Source: Lactuca virosa (taxonomy: Eukaryota > Streptophyta > Magnoliopsida > Asterales > Asteraceae). From it: DNA of 64,000 nucleotides. The stretch spans positions 136,652,785 through 136,716,784 of the forward strand of contig CAKMRJ010005523.1 in assembly GCA_928212115.1 (NCBI GenBank), in the 5' to 3' direction. The notes under the pieces are model-generated. The model did not search any database. It was given only the letters and a program-made list of their open reading frames with translations, and was not told where the DNA came from. The position numbers and the translations under genes were made by a program. Positions within the stretch are counted from its first letter, which is position 1. Each line of letters opens with the position of its first letter. Positions 1 to 11,142 of this stretch are shown in pieces.

Positions 1-2566
1 TGTGCATTGACTATAGGGAGCTGAACAAGTTAACGGTGAAGAACCGTTATCCGCTTCCAAGGATAGACGATCTTTTCGATCAATTGCAGGGTGCATCTTG
101 GTTTTCCAAGATTGATTTGAGATCAGGATACCACCAGGTCAGGGTGAGGGAGGAAGACGTGGAGAAGACCGTGTTTTAGACTCGTTATGGTCATTACTAG
201 TTCGTGGTGATGCCGTTTGGGCTCACCAACAACGCGCAGCAGTGTTCATGGATCTGATGAACCGAGTCTGCAGACCGATGCTCGATCGCTCGGTCATTGT
301 GTTCATAGATGATATCTTGGTATATTCCAAGACCCGAGAGCAGCATGAGGAGCATCTCAGGGAGCTGCTGGAGGTACTGCGACGAGAACGTCTATACGCC
401 AAGTTCTCGAAGTGTGAGTTTTGGTTCCGAGAGGTTCAGTTTCTCGGACATCTCGTTAACCAGGAGGGGATTTTGGTCGATCCGGCCAAGGTGAAGGTGG
501 GTATGCAGTGGGAGACTCCGAGATCTCCCTCAGACATCAGGAGTTTCTTGGGTTTAGCAGGGTATTATCGGAGATTCATTCGTGATTTCTCCAAGACTGT
601 CGTACCCCTCACTCGTCTAACGAGGAAGGGGGTGGATTTCCGGTGGGGCCCGGAGCAGCAGAGGGCATTTGAGACCCTCCGACAGTGTTTATGCGAGGCG
701 CCGGTGTTGACACTCCCCGAGGGAGTGGAGGATTTTGTGGTATTTTATGATGCGTCCATCACAGGCTTAGGGGCAGTCCTCATGCAGATGGGACGAGTGA
801 TAGCTTATACATCGCGGCAGCTAAAGCCGCATGAGACGAGATACCCCACGCACGATCTTGAGTTGGGAGCGGTGGTCTTCGCTCTCAAGATTTGGAGGCA
901 CTATCTGTACGGGGTCCGTTGTACCATATACACGGATCACAAGAGTTTGAGACACATTATGGATCAGCCAAACCTGAATATGAGGCAGCGCAGGTGGCTG
1001 GATGTAGTCAAGGACTATGATTGTGAGATCCTTTACCATCCAGGTAAAGCGAACGCGGTTGCGGATGCTCTGAGTCGCAAGTCAGCTGGGTCCTCGACCC
1101 CAGCCAAGTGTATGAGGATAGCGGTGGTCAGGGATGCTCAGATTGAGGGTATGAGACCGGAAAACTGGAAGTTGGAGAAGATTAAGGGCGAAAGCGCCCG
1201 GTTTGTTCAGGATAGCCGCGGATTGTTGACCCGTTACGGTCGGGTTTGGGTTCCAATGTCCGGAGGGGTCCGGCAGACAGTGATGGAGGAGGCTCATAAG
1301 TCTCGTTTTCCTATTCACCCGGGAGCCACCAAGATGTACCGTGATTTGAGTTCGAGTTATTGGTGGCCTGGCATGAAGCGAGATATCGCTTGGTTTGTTG
1401 GGAGGTGCTTGACCTGTAGGATGGTCAAGGCCGAGCACCAGAGGCCGCATGGTAAGCTGCAGCCTCTGGAGATTCCCATGTGGAAATGGGAACGGATCGC
1501 GATGGATTTCATCACGAAGTTGCCAAGGACGGCAAAGGGGTTCGATGCTACATGGGTCATCGTGGATCGATTGACCAAGAGTGTCCATTTCCTAGCCATA
1601 TGGGAGAGTTCGTCGGCAGAGAAGTTGGCCGACCTGTACGTCCGCGAGATTGTCTCTCGCCATGGGGTTCCAGTTTCCATTGTTTCCGATCGGGATGTCC
1701 GATTTACTTCCCGTTTTTGGCAGAAGTTCCACGAGGAACTGGGTACGAGACTGCATTTTAGTACGGCGTTCCATCCGCAAACTGATGGGCAGAGTGAGCG
1801 GACCATCCAGACCCTCGAGGATATGTTGAGGGCGTGCGTCATTGATTTCGGTGGGAGTTGGGATTTCCACCTACCGCTTGTAGAGTTCGCCTACAACAAC
1901 AACTATCATTCCAGTATTGGCGCCCCGCCTTTCGAGCTGTTGTATGGGCGGAAGTGTAGGACCCCAGTCTGCTGGGGCGAGGTTGGGCACAGGGTGATGG
2001 GTCGGACAGAGGTAGTTCTGCAAACTACCGAGATGATACAGCAGATCAGACAGCGACTGCAGACCGCTCAGAGTCGACAGAAAAGTTATGCCGACCGACG
2101 CCGATCTGAGCTGGAATTTCAGGTGGGTGACATGGTTCTCCTGAAGGTCTCACCCTGGAAGGAAGTGATCCGCTTCAGGAAGAGGGGAAAATTGGGTCCC
2201 CGTTACATTGGGCCGTTCAGGGTTGTTGCTAGGGTTGGCAGGGTGGCTTATAGGCTAGAGCTTCCGGAGAAGCTTAGTCGGATCCACAGCACATTTCATG
2301 TTTCGCAATTACGTAAATGCATTATGGACCAAGAGGCAGTGGTATCGTTGGATGACATTCAGGTCGATGAGCGCCTGAACTATGTGGAGAGGCCTGTGGC
2401 TATTCTGGAAAGGAAGAAGAAAATTCTACAGAACAAGGAAATACCTTTAGTAAAGGTACAGTGGGAACATCGGAGGGGATCCGAGTGGACATGGGAGCCG
2501 GAGGCGGAGATGCGCGAGCATTACCCGGCATTGTTTATTCCAACGGACTTCGAGGACGAAGTCTAG
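1..2566 (+). pseudogene. Ty3/gypsy pol fragment (RT, RNase H, integrase, chromodomain), broken
   Basis: The window opens inside a reverse transcriptase (CIDYREL, then LPRIDDLFDQL). Two TAG stops (177-179 and 198-200) and a frame change near 235 break the N-terminal part. From 242 one frame stays open to 2566 (774 codons). In order it shows the RT catalytic box FIDDIL (near residue 22), RNase H (FYDASITGLG, near 168), the integrase zinc region (HPGATKMYRDL, then CLTC), the D,D,E core (IVDRLTKSVHF, IVSDRDVRF, HPQTDGQSER) and a C-terminal chromodomain-like segment (VQWEHRRGSEWTWEPE). The order RT-RNase H-integrase-chromodomain is that of Ty3/gypsy chromoviruses of the Tekay/Del type (family knowledge). 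Gag, protease and the 5' LTR lie outside the window. The stops make it non-autonomous. It ends just before a purine tract and the 3' LTR. Confidence 0.95.
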
Positions 2567-2569
2567 TTC

Positions 2570-2583
2570 AAGTGGGGGAGAGT
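2570..2583 (+). other. Polypurine tract of gypsy element A
   Basis: A purine-rich run (AAGTGGGGGAGAG) lies just after the pol stop and directly before the TGTAAC that opens the LTR. This is where plus-strand DNA synthesis is primed in LTR retrotransposons. Confidence 0.8.
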
Positions 2584-2637
2584 TGTAACGCCCCGATTTT
2601 CAGGTATTATTTAAATAAGATTTTTGGGTTAAGATCT

Positions 2638-3669
2638 ACTCGACGAGTTGGTTGACCTACTCGTCGAGTAGCAGCGGGGTGGGATCGCGTGTTAAGTGAC
2701 CTACTCGACGAGTCCATATTGGGACTCGGCGAGTAGGAGCTGGCAGATGAAACCCTAAATCCTGGGGTTTGCACCCCTATTTAAAGGAACCTCAGCCTCC
2801 TTTGGCCTCTTTACAGTCTTTGAGAGCCCCTTAAAACCCTAATATGTGTGTGTGTGTGCCCATTGTGTGTTTGAAGCTTGAAGAGAGGATCTTTGGAGGG
2901 AGAAGGCTTAGAGGAGAAGGAGATTGGAGCAAGTAGAGTGTGGGAATCAACTCTTATCTCAGTTATCATCTTCTGGAGGTAACCAAATCACCTTTTCCTT
3001 GTGAATCTCTTCTATTGGTTGAGTTTTAGGGTTTTTTGTGAGACATTAAGTTGGAAAGATGAGCTATGGGCTAGATCTGAGATTGTAACTTCAGATCTGG
3101 ACCCTCCTTGGATTCTATAAGCATAAAGTTACAGTCTTGGTCATGATTGAGGTCCCTTTTGAGCATAAAGTTCCATTAAGAACTTAAAATAGGCATTTAG
3201 AGCCTTTATAGCCATGCATGCACGTAAAGTTTGCAACTTTACGTGATAAGCATGCCCTAGAAGCTTGTATCTGTGATTTGGAGCCGCTGCATGGCTCAAA
3301 ACAAGTCTGTATGGAAAAGGGACTGAATGGACTCGGCGAGTCGCAAGGTTGACTCGGCGAGTCACATGAAGATGGCCGTGGACTCGACGAGTTGGATGAA
3401 CAACTCGACGAGTTGGATGAACAACTCGGCGAGTCCGATGAAGATTACCATAAGAATCGACGAGTTGAAGAACAACTCGGCGAGTCAGATGAGTTTTCCC
3501 TAGGATATGTATGCGTGTGTATTCGTCGAGTTACAAGGAGGGAACTCGACGGGGTGGCCTTAAAGTTTGAACGATAATCGAAGCAACTCGACGAGTCACC
3601 CCGATGACTCGGCGAATTGGATTGTGCTTCAAGGAACTCGGCGAGTAGCCGAGGGTACTCGGCGAGTTG
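2638..3669. repeat. Cluster of ACTCG-N-CGAGT interrupted palindromes
   Basis: About fourteen copies of an 11-base near-palindrome (ACTCG, one variable base, CGAGT) lie on both sides of the LTR TATA-like box. Examples are near 2638, 2657, 2702, 2725, 3331, 3353, 3382, 3403, 3475, 3588 and 3659. The spacing is irregular, so this is not a simple tandem array. The same motif recurs in the LTRs at 40593-42382, 47551-49316 and 61780-63786. Confidence 0.9.
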
Positions 3670-4309
3670 GGGTCAACATGGACTGTTTGACCTTGACCGA
3701 GGACTTTGACTTTGACCAGGGGTTGACTGGTGGGTTATGGAGTACCTTATAAAGTTAAGGACTTATGAGTATATTGTACTATGATCATAGGTGGTGGAGC
3801 ATGTGTCAAGTGATCCGAGAGTTGGAGTTTACCTTTCAAGTCGATATCTACGAGGTGAGTTATCCTCACTATATCGACAGGGTCTACGGCACCAAGGCCG
3901 GCCCTTTAGTTGTTATTGTTATGGTATGCTACATATGGATTTGATCTGCTAGATCAGAATCAGGGTAGACAGTATGTTATGCTTTTATGATCCGTAAGGA
4001 TTGGTATGTTAGTGACCTGCTAGGTCGGTACTCTAGTTACGTGAGGATTCTATGGTTGATGATCAGTGTGACAGATATGTTTGATGTTTGCATATGCCAG
4101 TATATGATAGCTATGCGAACATGGTTATTTACTTGTTGGTTGGGTTGAGGCGGTCCTGCTTTGTGCTGAAGGCCAACATACCCTATGAGCGGTCCGGGGA
4201 GACTGCAGGCCCACGAGGCGGACCAGTCATGCCGAAGGCTCGGGATAGATTCAGATAGACTGTAGGCCCAGTAGGGCGGTCCAATCAGGCCGATGGCCCA
4301 GTATGCATG

Positions 4310-4310
<1 letters not shown>

Positions 4311-4341
<31 letters not shown>

Positions 4342-4348
4342 CTGATTG
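4311..4348. repeat. TGAT microsatellite
   Basis: About nine TGAT/ATTG units with one variant, inside the intron-like part of the LTR at 2584-4616. Confidence 0.95.
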
Positions 4349-4704
4349 TTACTGACATAGTATTGTCAGTGTGGTATTGGTATTTTGGGGGTAGCTCACT
4401 AAGCCCTCGGGCTTACAGTTTTCAGTTTATTGTTTCAGGTACTTCAGGAGATCGTGGCAAGGTGAAGGCATGACCGTACCGCTCCTCATCCTTATGATCT
4501 GTTTATGGGACACTCTGATGGATATTGATTTGAAAACATTTTTGTAAACAATACTATTGGATTTTTATTTATGGTTGAAAAAGTTTAAATTTGGCGTAAA
4601 ATTTTTGGATGTTACACAATTTGTTTTTCGTGCTAATTGTTTAGATGTTTTTATTTTCATTATGATTATATCGTATAATACTTTTATAACATATATAATT
4701 TTTT

Positions 4705-4873
4705 AAACCGCATAAAACCGCACCGCACCGCCCAAAACCGCACCGCACCGCATAATGCGGTTTACATGGTTCGCGGTGCGGTTTGTGGTTTTCGAAAAAC
4801 TCAAACCGCATATGTGGTGCGGTTTGCGGTTTTGACTCTAAACCGCACCAAACCGCACCGCGAACACCCCTAA
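4705..4873. mobile_element. hAT-type transposon end fragment, rich in AACCGCACCGC
   Basis: Repeats of AAACCGCACCGC and their reverse complement fold back on each other. The segment ends CGAACACCCCTAA, which resembles the terminus of non-autonomous plant hAT elements (family knowledge). The matching left end is not seen. It may lie beyond the gypsy LTR that ends at 4616, which would mean that gypsy inserted into this element. Confidence 0.55.
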
Positions 4874-5420
4874 TAAATAGAGGTGCTTGCTTCCTAGTTT
4901 TTCATCTCAAAACCAACCTCGAAACTCTCTCTATATACTTCAATACCCCCTCGATGACAAGAAACTCCAGTTGCAACAGTTCGGGCGCTTCTCGATACGC
5001 TATTAGAGTGAGTTCACGACCCCTATTTTACTGTTTTTAAAATATTTTTAGGGGAGGAATACATGCTTAACAAATGATTTTATAAAAGTATTTATTTTAT
5101 AAATATTAAATCATTTTATAATAAGCTAGATGCCTTAGGATAGTATAACTATAGATACTATGCCTAGATTAAATCTATGATCTGTGTCTAAAGGATATGA
5201 TGTCCGATAATGTAGGAGTGGGTATTACCTAGATGTTTTAATAGCCAAATCCCTAGGAAACTTTAAGTACATTGGAGTTATGCTAGACAAGATTTGTGAT
5301 ATGCATTGTAATTAATTGTTACGTTGCCCAAATATCATGTTAAAATAACCATAATTAGGTATATATATATGACATTAATATGTATCAGATAACAATGAGA
5401 TCATAAATATAATTATCATA

Positions 5421-5500
<80 letters not shown>

Positions 5501-5576
5501 AAAATCAATTGATGATATATACCTGGGAGAAGTATATAGAAAGATAGTGTGATGTATGTATGTATGTATGTATGTA

Positions 5577-5623
<47 letters not shown>

Positions 5624-6331
5624 TATATATATGGGTAATTATGATAAAGATAAATGATAAAAGCTTATGGGTAATGCGTTAGTAAGTTGGTTATTCATCC
5701 AAAAGCCTTGATTAAATTCGACATATCCCCAATACATATAATCGTTAATCTTGCGAGAGCTAGGAAGTTATGTATAGATCTATACGAGGCCATGACAACC
5801 CCACCTGCGATTGCTAGCTACAATCCCGATATGATACCTTCCATATAAGTTACTATTCGACGTCCGATGAAGCGTCGTGATTATGGGTACATTTACGATC
5901 ATAACATCGATTATAGGGGCTCACATTAATACATTAAAATTTTCCTTAGAGCTTAGATTACCATTATGGATGCTTGGTATGGTAATTAAAATACGTTAGG
6001 ATTGTTATAAATCCTTAAAAATATAGTAAATTAGGGTTAACAAAAGATAATCCTAATTAAATTACGTTAGGATTGTTAGATATCTTGAAAAGATAGTAAC
6101 TTAAGATTTATAAAAGATACCCTAAAATAGATAAAAGGCTAGGTAAATAAATAACAAAGGTTTTCACGAAAGAAAAGTATTCTTAAAGGAAATTCAAAAT
6201 AAAAACTCATGCACTCACCAACATTATGTTGACTTTCAAAATGCATGTATTCTCAGGTTAATATGATTGACGCTCTTTATACCGTCACACTGGTCGGTGT
6301 TTTCGCCAAAGGTCGGGTAGGGGGTGTGACA
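4874..6331 (+). repeat. 3' part of a long gypsy-type LTR
   Basis: This piece has a donor (GTGAGT, intron start 5008), an acceptor (ATTCTCAG, ending 6256) and the terminus GGGGGTGTGACA, followed five bases later by a primer-binding site. It resembles the 3' end of the solo LTR at 32815-36558, including the ACTTGTATTCTCAGG-like acceptor context. The 5' part is replaced by the hAT fragment upstream. No coding content was seen; AT and TG microsatellites fill 5418-5632. Confidence 0.7.
5418..5632. repeat. Compound AT / TATG / TG microsatellites
   Basis: A (TA)n run ending in (CA)n occupies 5418-5500, and a TATG-TG-TA compound run 5551-5632. They lie in the intron-like part of the LTR fragment. 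Confidence 0.95.
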
Positions 6332-6335
6332 AAGA

Positions 6336-6347
6336 TGGTATCAGAGC
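6336..6347 (+). other. Primer-binding site (initiator tRNA-Met type)
   Basis: TGGTATCAGAGC lies five bases after the LTR terminus TGTGACA. It matches the 3' end complement of plant initiator tRNA-Met, the usual primer for gypsy and copia elements. The following 6348-6908 shows no convincing coding frame. Confidence 0.85.
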
Positions 6348-6908
6348 ATAGGTTTAGCTATAGCGCATTAGTATTTCCTTAAGAATAGCGACTTAGTATT
6401 TCTTTAGCAACTATAACTATAGCTTAGGTCAAATACTCCATTTGGGTTTGTCCTCAAACCTATAACTAAAAATTTTATACCATAAAAGTTTCCTACTGAT
6501 AGATTATGTATGGGAAAGGTGACTAGACTGGAATTGTCGCATTGGGTTGTTGGATTTCAGAACAACTATATGCCAAAATGGTCCTACCTACCGACTTTTC
6601 CTACCTGGCCGATCCATACATAGTCTAGAAGTATAAAACAAATAATAAACTGCCAATCATAAATAAACATATACGGAAATGAAACACATAAAGATAAATA
6701 TCCAGGAAATTCAATGTGTAAAAGTTGAGTCACTTCTAAGCATAGCCTGATTAACTATGTTTAGTCTTGACTGAACCAATACAGCATCTGAATTGGGATA
6801 TATAAATGAAACATAAAAACCATAACTATATAAATACAATCCCAAACCAAATAAAATATGTCAGAATACATCATAAAGTATCAAAATACAAAATAAAACC
6901 CACAAATC

Positions 6909-7927
6909 TACTCCTCGCCACCCTCCAACTCTGTCTCGGTCTCCTCTCTGTCATCATCGTTGTCATCGTCATCGGTGTCTCCAGGATACGTGCCTGAAGG
7001 ACCGACACCATCATAACCAGTATTGTGTGGCTGAGAAGGGGGGTGGTACAACGGGATACACACTATGAAATGGCGGATGGTCCATCCCCAGATGCCGCAT
7101 CACCGCGACAAGCGAACCCATCATCCAACGACACTCATCCTGTGCAACAGTAAGACCCCGCATCACATCTCCAAGAGTAGGCTCTGGACGATCAGGATCC
7201 ATGTGCCTAGGTCTCTAATGCCTCACAAAGGCAGGCTCAGTAATGACCTCCGGCTCCACCTGCCGAATCGGCTCGACGATGTCATCCCTCGGTACCTGCC
7301 ATAACTGACCCGCCTCCCTAGTTAACACCCACATCTTCCTGAGAGTTGTAGTACTCAACTACCGGATATATATGGGGACCATCCCACTAGTATCAACCCT
7401 ATAGGATAGGGCTAACCTATTAAACCAATGACCCCCGTAAATCCTACTCGAGGATGTGGTACCTAGAGCCATACCGGACAGGTAAAGAGCAAGGGTGAAA
7501 GGAAGGTGAAGACGAACCTCCATCTGAGTGAGGCACCACATATAGAAAAGGTCATCAAAAGTAACCTTGTCACACTCTTGTTTGTGACAAATGGTGGATG
7601 CGACCAGTCGGTGAAGCAATTGATAGATAGGAGAACAGAAGGCGCTATCCTTGGCCTACCGGGAGACATAAGTCCCCCGAGTGTGGGCCCAAACCTGCAT
7701 AAAGTCATACTCCTACAGAGGAGCAGTGATACAACTATCAAAAATGCATAAAAATGAGGACTCAGAGACTCCACAGCAGTGTAAATCCCTAGACGCCTCC
7801 CAAACTCGATGAGGCTGCAGGAGCGGGATACGCCTCCCAGGCAAAAAGAAAACATTGAATGATTGGCTTTCGATTCAAATTGATCTAAAAGTTGTTCATA
7901 ATATGAGTTTTTGTAACTTGTCCTCAA
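6909..7927 (-). pseudogene. Athila ORF1-like antisense remnant
   Basis: On the minus strand, pieces in different frames give FCLGGVSRSCSLIEFGRRLG (near 7830-7770), DLFYMWCLTQ with YLSGMA and SSRIYGGHWFNRLA (near 7600-7420), a segment starting MDPDRPEPT (7202) and a strongly acidic tail that stops at 6909-6911. The conserved order resembles the ATHILA ORF-1 family of plant gypsy elements (recognised by pattern, not by a search). At least one frame change separates the first two pieces near 7500-7600, so it is broken. It lies antisense to the LTR and primer-binding site just upstream. Confidence 0.55.
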
Positions 7928-8143
7928 GTTATATGAAAAGTATCATTTATGAATTTTAAAACTCATAAATTTTCCATAAGTTATGAAAATGAAGAGTCTC
8001 ATTTTTAAATGTTTTTAAAGTCTTCCATAACTTGTCCTCAAGTTATGGAACTTGAAGAGTTTTTCCATTAAACTACTTTAAACTCATTAGTTATGGAAAC
8101 CAAAAGTTTTTGAATTGTTCAAAACTTGCCCTCAAGTTTTGAA
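7914..8143. repeat. Three hairpins with loop TCCT or CCCT
   Basis: Hairpins at 7914-7931 (TAACTTG, TCCT, CAAGTTA), 8025-8048 (CCATAACTTG, TCCT, CAAGTTATGG) and 8118-8143 (TTCAAAACTTG, CCCT, CAAGTTTTGAA). The stems lengthen and change with matching changes in the opposite arm. The surrounding sequence is noncoding. Confidence 0.85.
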
Positions 8144-8557
8144 ATTTGTAAAGTTACCCCCCATGTATACTTTAATTCCAACCCTTAGAATTTTAATAGT
8201 TTAAAATTCAACCCTTATACTATTATAATATTATAGGTTTAATATTTATATATATGTATAAGAGTAAGTCAGTCTTACCGTTAGTAGGCCTCATTCACGA
8301 AGCCGGTTTATAAGGGGGTATAAGGTTTCTGCCTATAAAATGGCAGTTTAATGGGTGTCCACTCTCACCCACCTCTTCCTTGACTGGTGGAGGGTCGTTA
8401 GCGGAACGGGTAGGACAGGACATTAATTTTCCCTTCATTAAAAGTATAATGATAAATACTAAGTAACTAAACACTTATGAATTCCCAATCTTAGTTACTT
8501 AGGAAAATGTGAATTTGGTGCTAACCCATGAAATTGCACTTTGCACCTTGTTAAGTC

Positions 8558-8676
8558 GTTAGTAGAGCGTGTGTGGTTAACCGTCACACTAATCTGGGAC
8601 TGACAATGTGTGGAAAAGGGTAGCTTGATGTTAATCATAGATCAATGGAGCGTGTGTGGTTAATCGGCACATTGAT
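8558..8676. repeat. Two 36-base hairpin units with conserved core
   Basis: Units at 8558-8593 and 8641-8676 share a 24-base core beginning RGAGCGTGTGTGGTTAA. It is flanked by 6-base arms that pair within each unit but differ between units: GTTAGT with ACTAAT, and ATCAAT with ATTGAT. A third unit lies at 11143-11178. No coding frame covers them. Confidence 0.85.
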
Positions 8677-9041
8677 TAGGTGGTTGTAACATTAAGTGTA
8701 CCAAGTTAATTTGCATGGTTATTCACTCCTTGTTTGTGATCCTCGGCATCCCAGTCACAAACTTGAAGGGCACAATCGAGATTTAAACATGCCATTGAAT
8801 AGTTTAATGAATCTCAAAAGATCTAGGAGTTTCAATTCATTTAAAACCTAATGTTAAGTTTCGTTTTTCATGGTGGAAATTGGTAAATCGTCATTTACCT
8901 ACCTTCAAATATTTTGTAGCTTGGATTACGGCATCCCTCTTCCATGTTATAAAATATTATGTTGGGTCCTAGCCTTAATATTCCATATTGGGTGTTATAT
9001 TAAGGACTTAAATCAACTAAACTTGAATTTCTCCCTCATAG

Positions 9042-10460
9042 ATGTCTAGTTATGACAACTATGGTCTTCCTTATCCTTTTGGATAAAGCTTTCCTAATGA
9101 AGATGATATCCCAAATGGCGATCAAGGTGAAAGATTAATCCCTTTGTTGCGCATTAATGAGACTGGAAATCATACTTCACTTCCTCCACCTCCTCCAATT
9201 ATTCTCCCTAACCCACAAGTTCTTGAATAGTTCTAGGTCACTCAATCCTTGTTGGAAAAGTCTTCTCTTCCCAATGGAAAGGGATCGGCCATAGTCAACC
9301 CGGTTGACCAAATGGTAAAGAGAAAGGTTAAGTCTGAGATAAGTCCCATGTACCATTACTCAAGAGTTCATATGTTTCTATTTCCAAAGGAAGGGGCATT
9401 GGTTGCGAAGCTGCCTTATTTACCTGAAAGTTCACTAGGATGGTAAAAGTCAAAAATTTGACTATGCTTCAGGTAAAGTCCACTATCTAACTCTATTAAG
9501 GTTCCTATTTGGAGATTCTTATTACATGATGTGACTAGGTCGCATTTTGATGTTTTGTAGAATCGAAAAAAGAGAGGAAGATTAAAGGAAGAGTAAGTTG
9601 ATTCTGATCGCGAAGATGGATTTCGATCGCATGATTCGAAGATCAGAATTTTGAGTTGCTGCTTAAGAGTTATGATAGATTGCTTAGGAACAGATAACAA
9701 CATAGTTTTCATTTGTATTTGCATTGTAAGGATAAGTTTTTCCGCAGTTTTATAAATAAAAGAAACTTTTTGAAATTTATTTATTTTTTAAGTTTCCTTA
9801 CAATGGTATTTGTGAAAATTGTTGCTTATATGTTTCCATTGATAGCAATATTGGAAAATGGATTTGATTCTTTCATTTGTGGTAGTGTCATAATTTACCA
9901 AATAAGGAAAGACTCTCATCACCCATGTTTCAGTTGGATAGAAACTTGGAATCATGCAACTTGTATTGTATGATGAATGAGAATTTTCATCTTTGGAAAA
10001 TTAAGACTAATTCCTTGTTCGCATGTATATGTGAGTCAAGTGAAGGACTAGGAGATCGGGTACACTTGGTTGTGCGCTGATCAGGTCCACCATAAAGAAC
10101 GATAAGGCTATTCGTCATGATTTACTAAAGTTTAGTAAATATGGTTGTGCTTACAAGTTTAAGTATAATTCTGAAACATTGGAAAAGTTTCAATGTATGG
10201 CAGGACGAATGAGAAGAATCAAATTAGGCAGAAAGATAAAAGTTTCTCCAATCTGAAAAGATGGGAGAGTACTTCAGAATCATGTTTTATGATCATCTTA
10301 ACGAGTATGAAAAACCATATCACAATTGATCCTCTAAGGACATCTTAGTGCATTTGTTTGACTAAGAAGAGGAATCGTGAATTGTTGAAATGGTTAAATC
10401 AAAAGATGAATCATACTTCGTTCCAAAATTGAGTCTTAGAGTAATACTCCAAGATTGTAA
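9042..10460 (+). pseudogene. Copia gag and integrase remnants
   Basis: An ATG at 9042 opens a short gag-like start (MSSYDNYGLPYPF) that stops at a TAA. An open stretch at 9249-9446 follows, and near 10280-10410 fragments read like the end of a copia integrase (FFDHLNEYE-like, then RELLKWLNQKMNHTSF-like). Frameshifts and stops are frequent. I place these as Ty1/copia from the short matches and from the copia-type 3' end at 23616-23640; a protein search would be needed to confirm. The remainder of 8160-11189 shows nothing else coding. Confidence 0.45.
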
Positions 10461-11142
10461 CTCGAGTGACATAATCTTAAGAAAGGTTTAAAACACTTGT
10501 CAAATGTAGAATAAAATGTTTTCTACTCTTGTACATTTGAAATTGGTAAGTTGTGATGTCTTGGATAAGACAAAGACCAAATAAGACCAATTGTGTGAAG
10601 TGTTTTTCTTGATAAGAATTAGCACTAACTCTTGAATATTTGTTTTGTCAAGGAATGGTTCTTGACATGAGAAACATATATGTCAAGAGGTCAGTGAGAG
10701 TTTTAAAGATCTTGAAAAAATTTCAAGAACCAATCAAGAATAAAACCTGTTGTTTATCACTAGCACACGACTTGAGGTTTATAGCATATCGTGTTGACAT
10801 ATTCTTATTTTTGTGCCCATTCCAGTTAAAGTTGACTATGCATGTGAGTTCTATGAGTTCTCAGTTGTTTGCATAACTACTTGGACGCAATGGTAGGCCC
10901 TTGTGCTGCCAGGTGGCAAGAAAACTAGGATTGAACAAGTTCAGTCCATATGAGTTTCGATTTGTCACTAACCTCCTCTTGTGGTTATGTTTTTGACAAA
11001 TTCATATGGATAGGAACACATACACCATAAAATCTAAGTGTCATAAGGTTTCTCTCCGATTCATGAAAATGATGGTGAGGAAACGCTTTCACTAAGTAGA
11101 TTTTAAGTAGATAGCAATTGTGATATTTGCATTCTCAAAGTC

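Larger units (their letters stand above)
2584..4616 (+). repeat. 3' LTR of gypsy element A, about 2.03 kb
   Basis: The LTR starts TGTAACGCCCCG and ends GATGTTACA, so its termini are inverted (TGTAAC/GTTACA). A TATA-like CCTATTTAAAGG lies near 2777-2788. An intron-like unit runs from a donor (GAG then GTGAGT, intron start 3855) to an acceptor (TTTCAG, ending 4438). Hairpins with loop GCT occur at 3942-3956 and 4014-4026, and one with loop GTAA at 3990-4001. Many ACTCG-N-CGAGT palindromes fill 2638-3669. The solo LTR at 61780-63786 (minus) belongs to the same family. The 5' partner is off-window, so the TSD (possibly CAATT at 4617-4621) cannot be checked. Confidence 0.9.
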
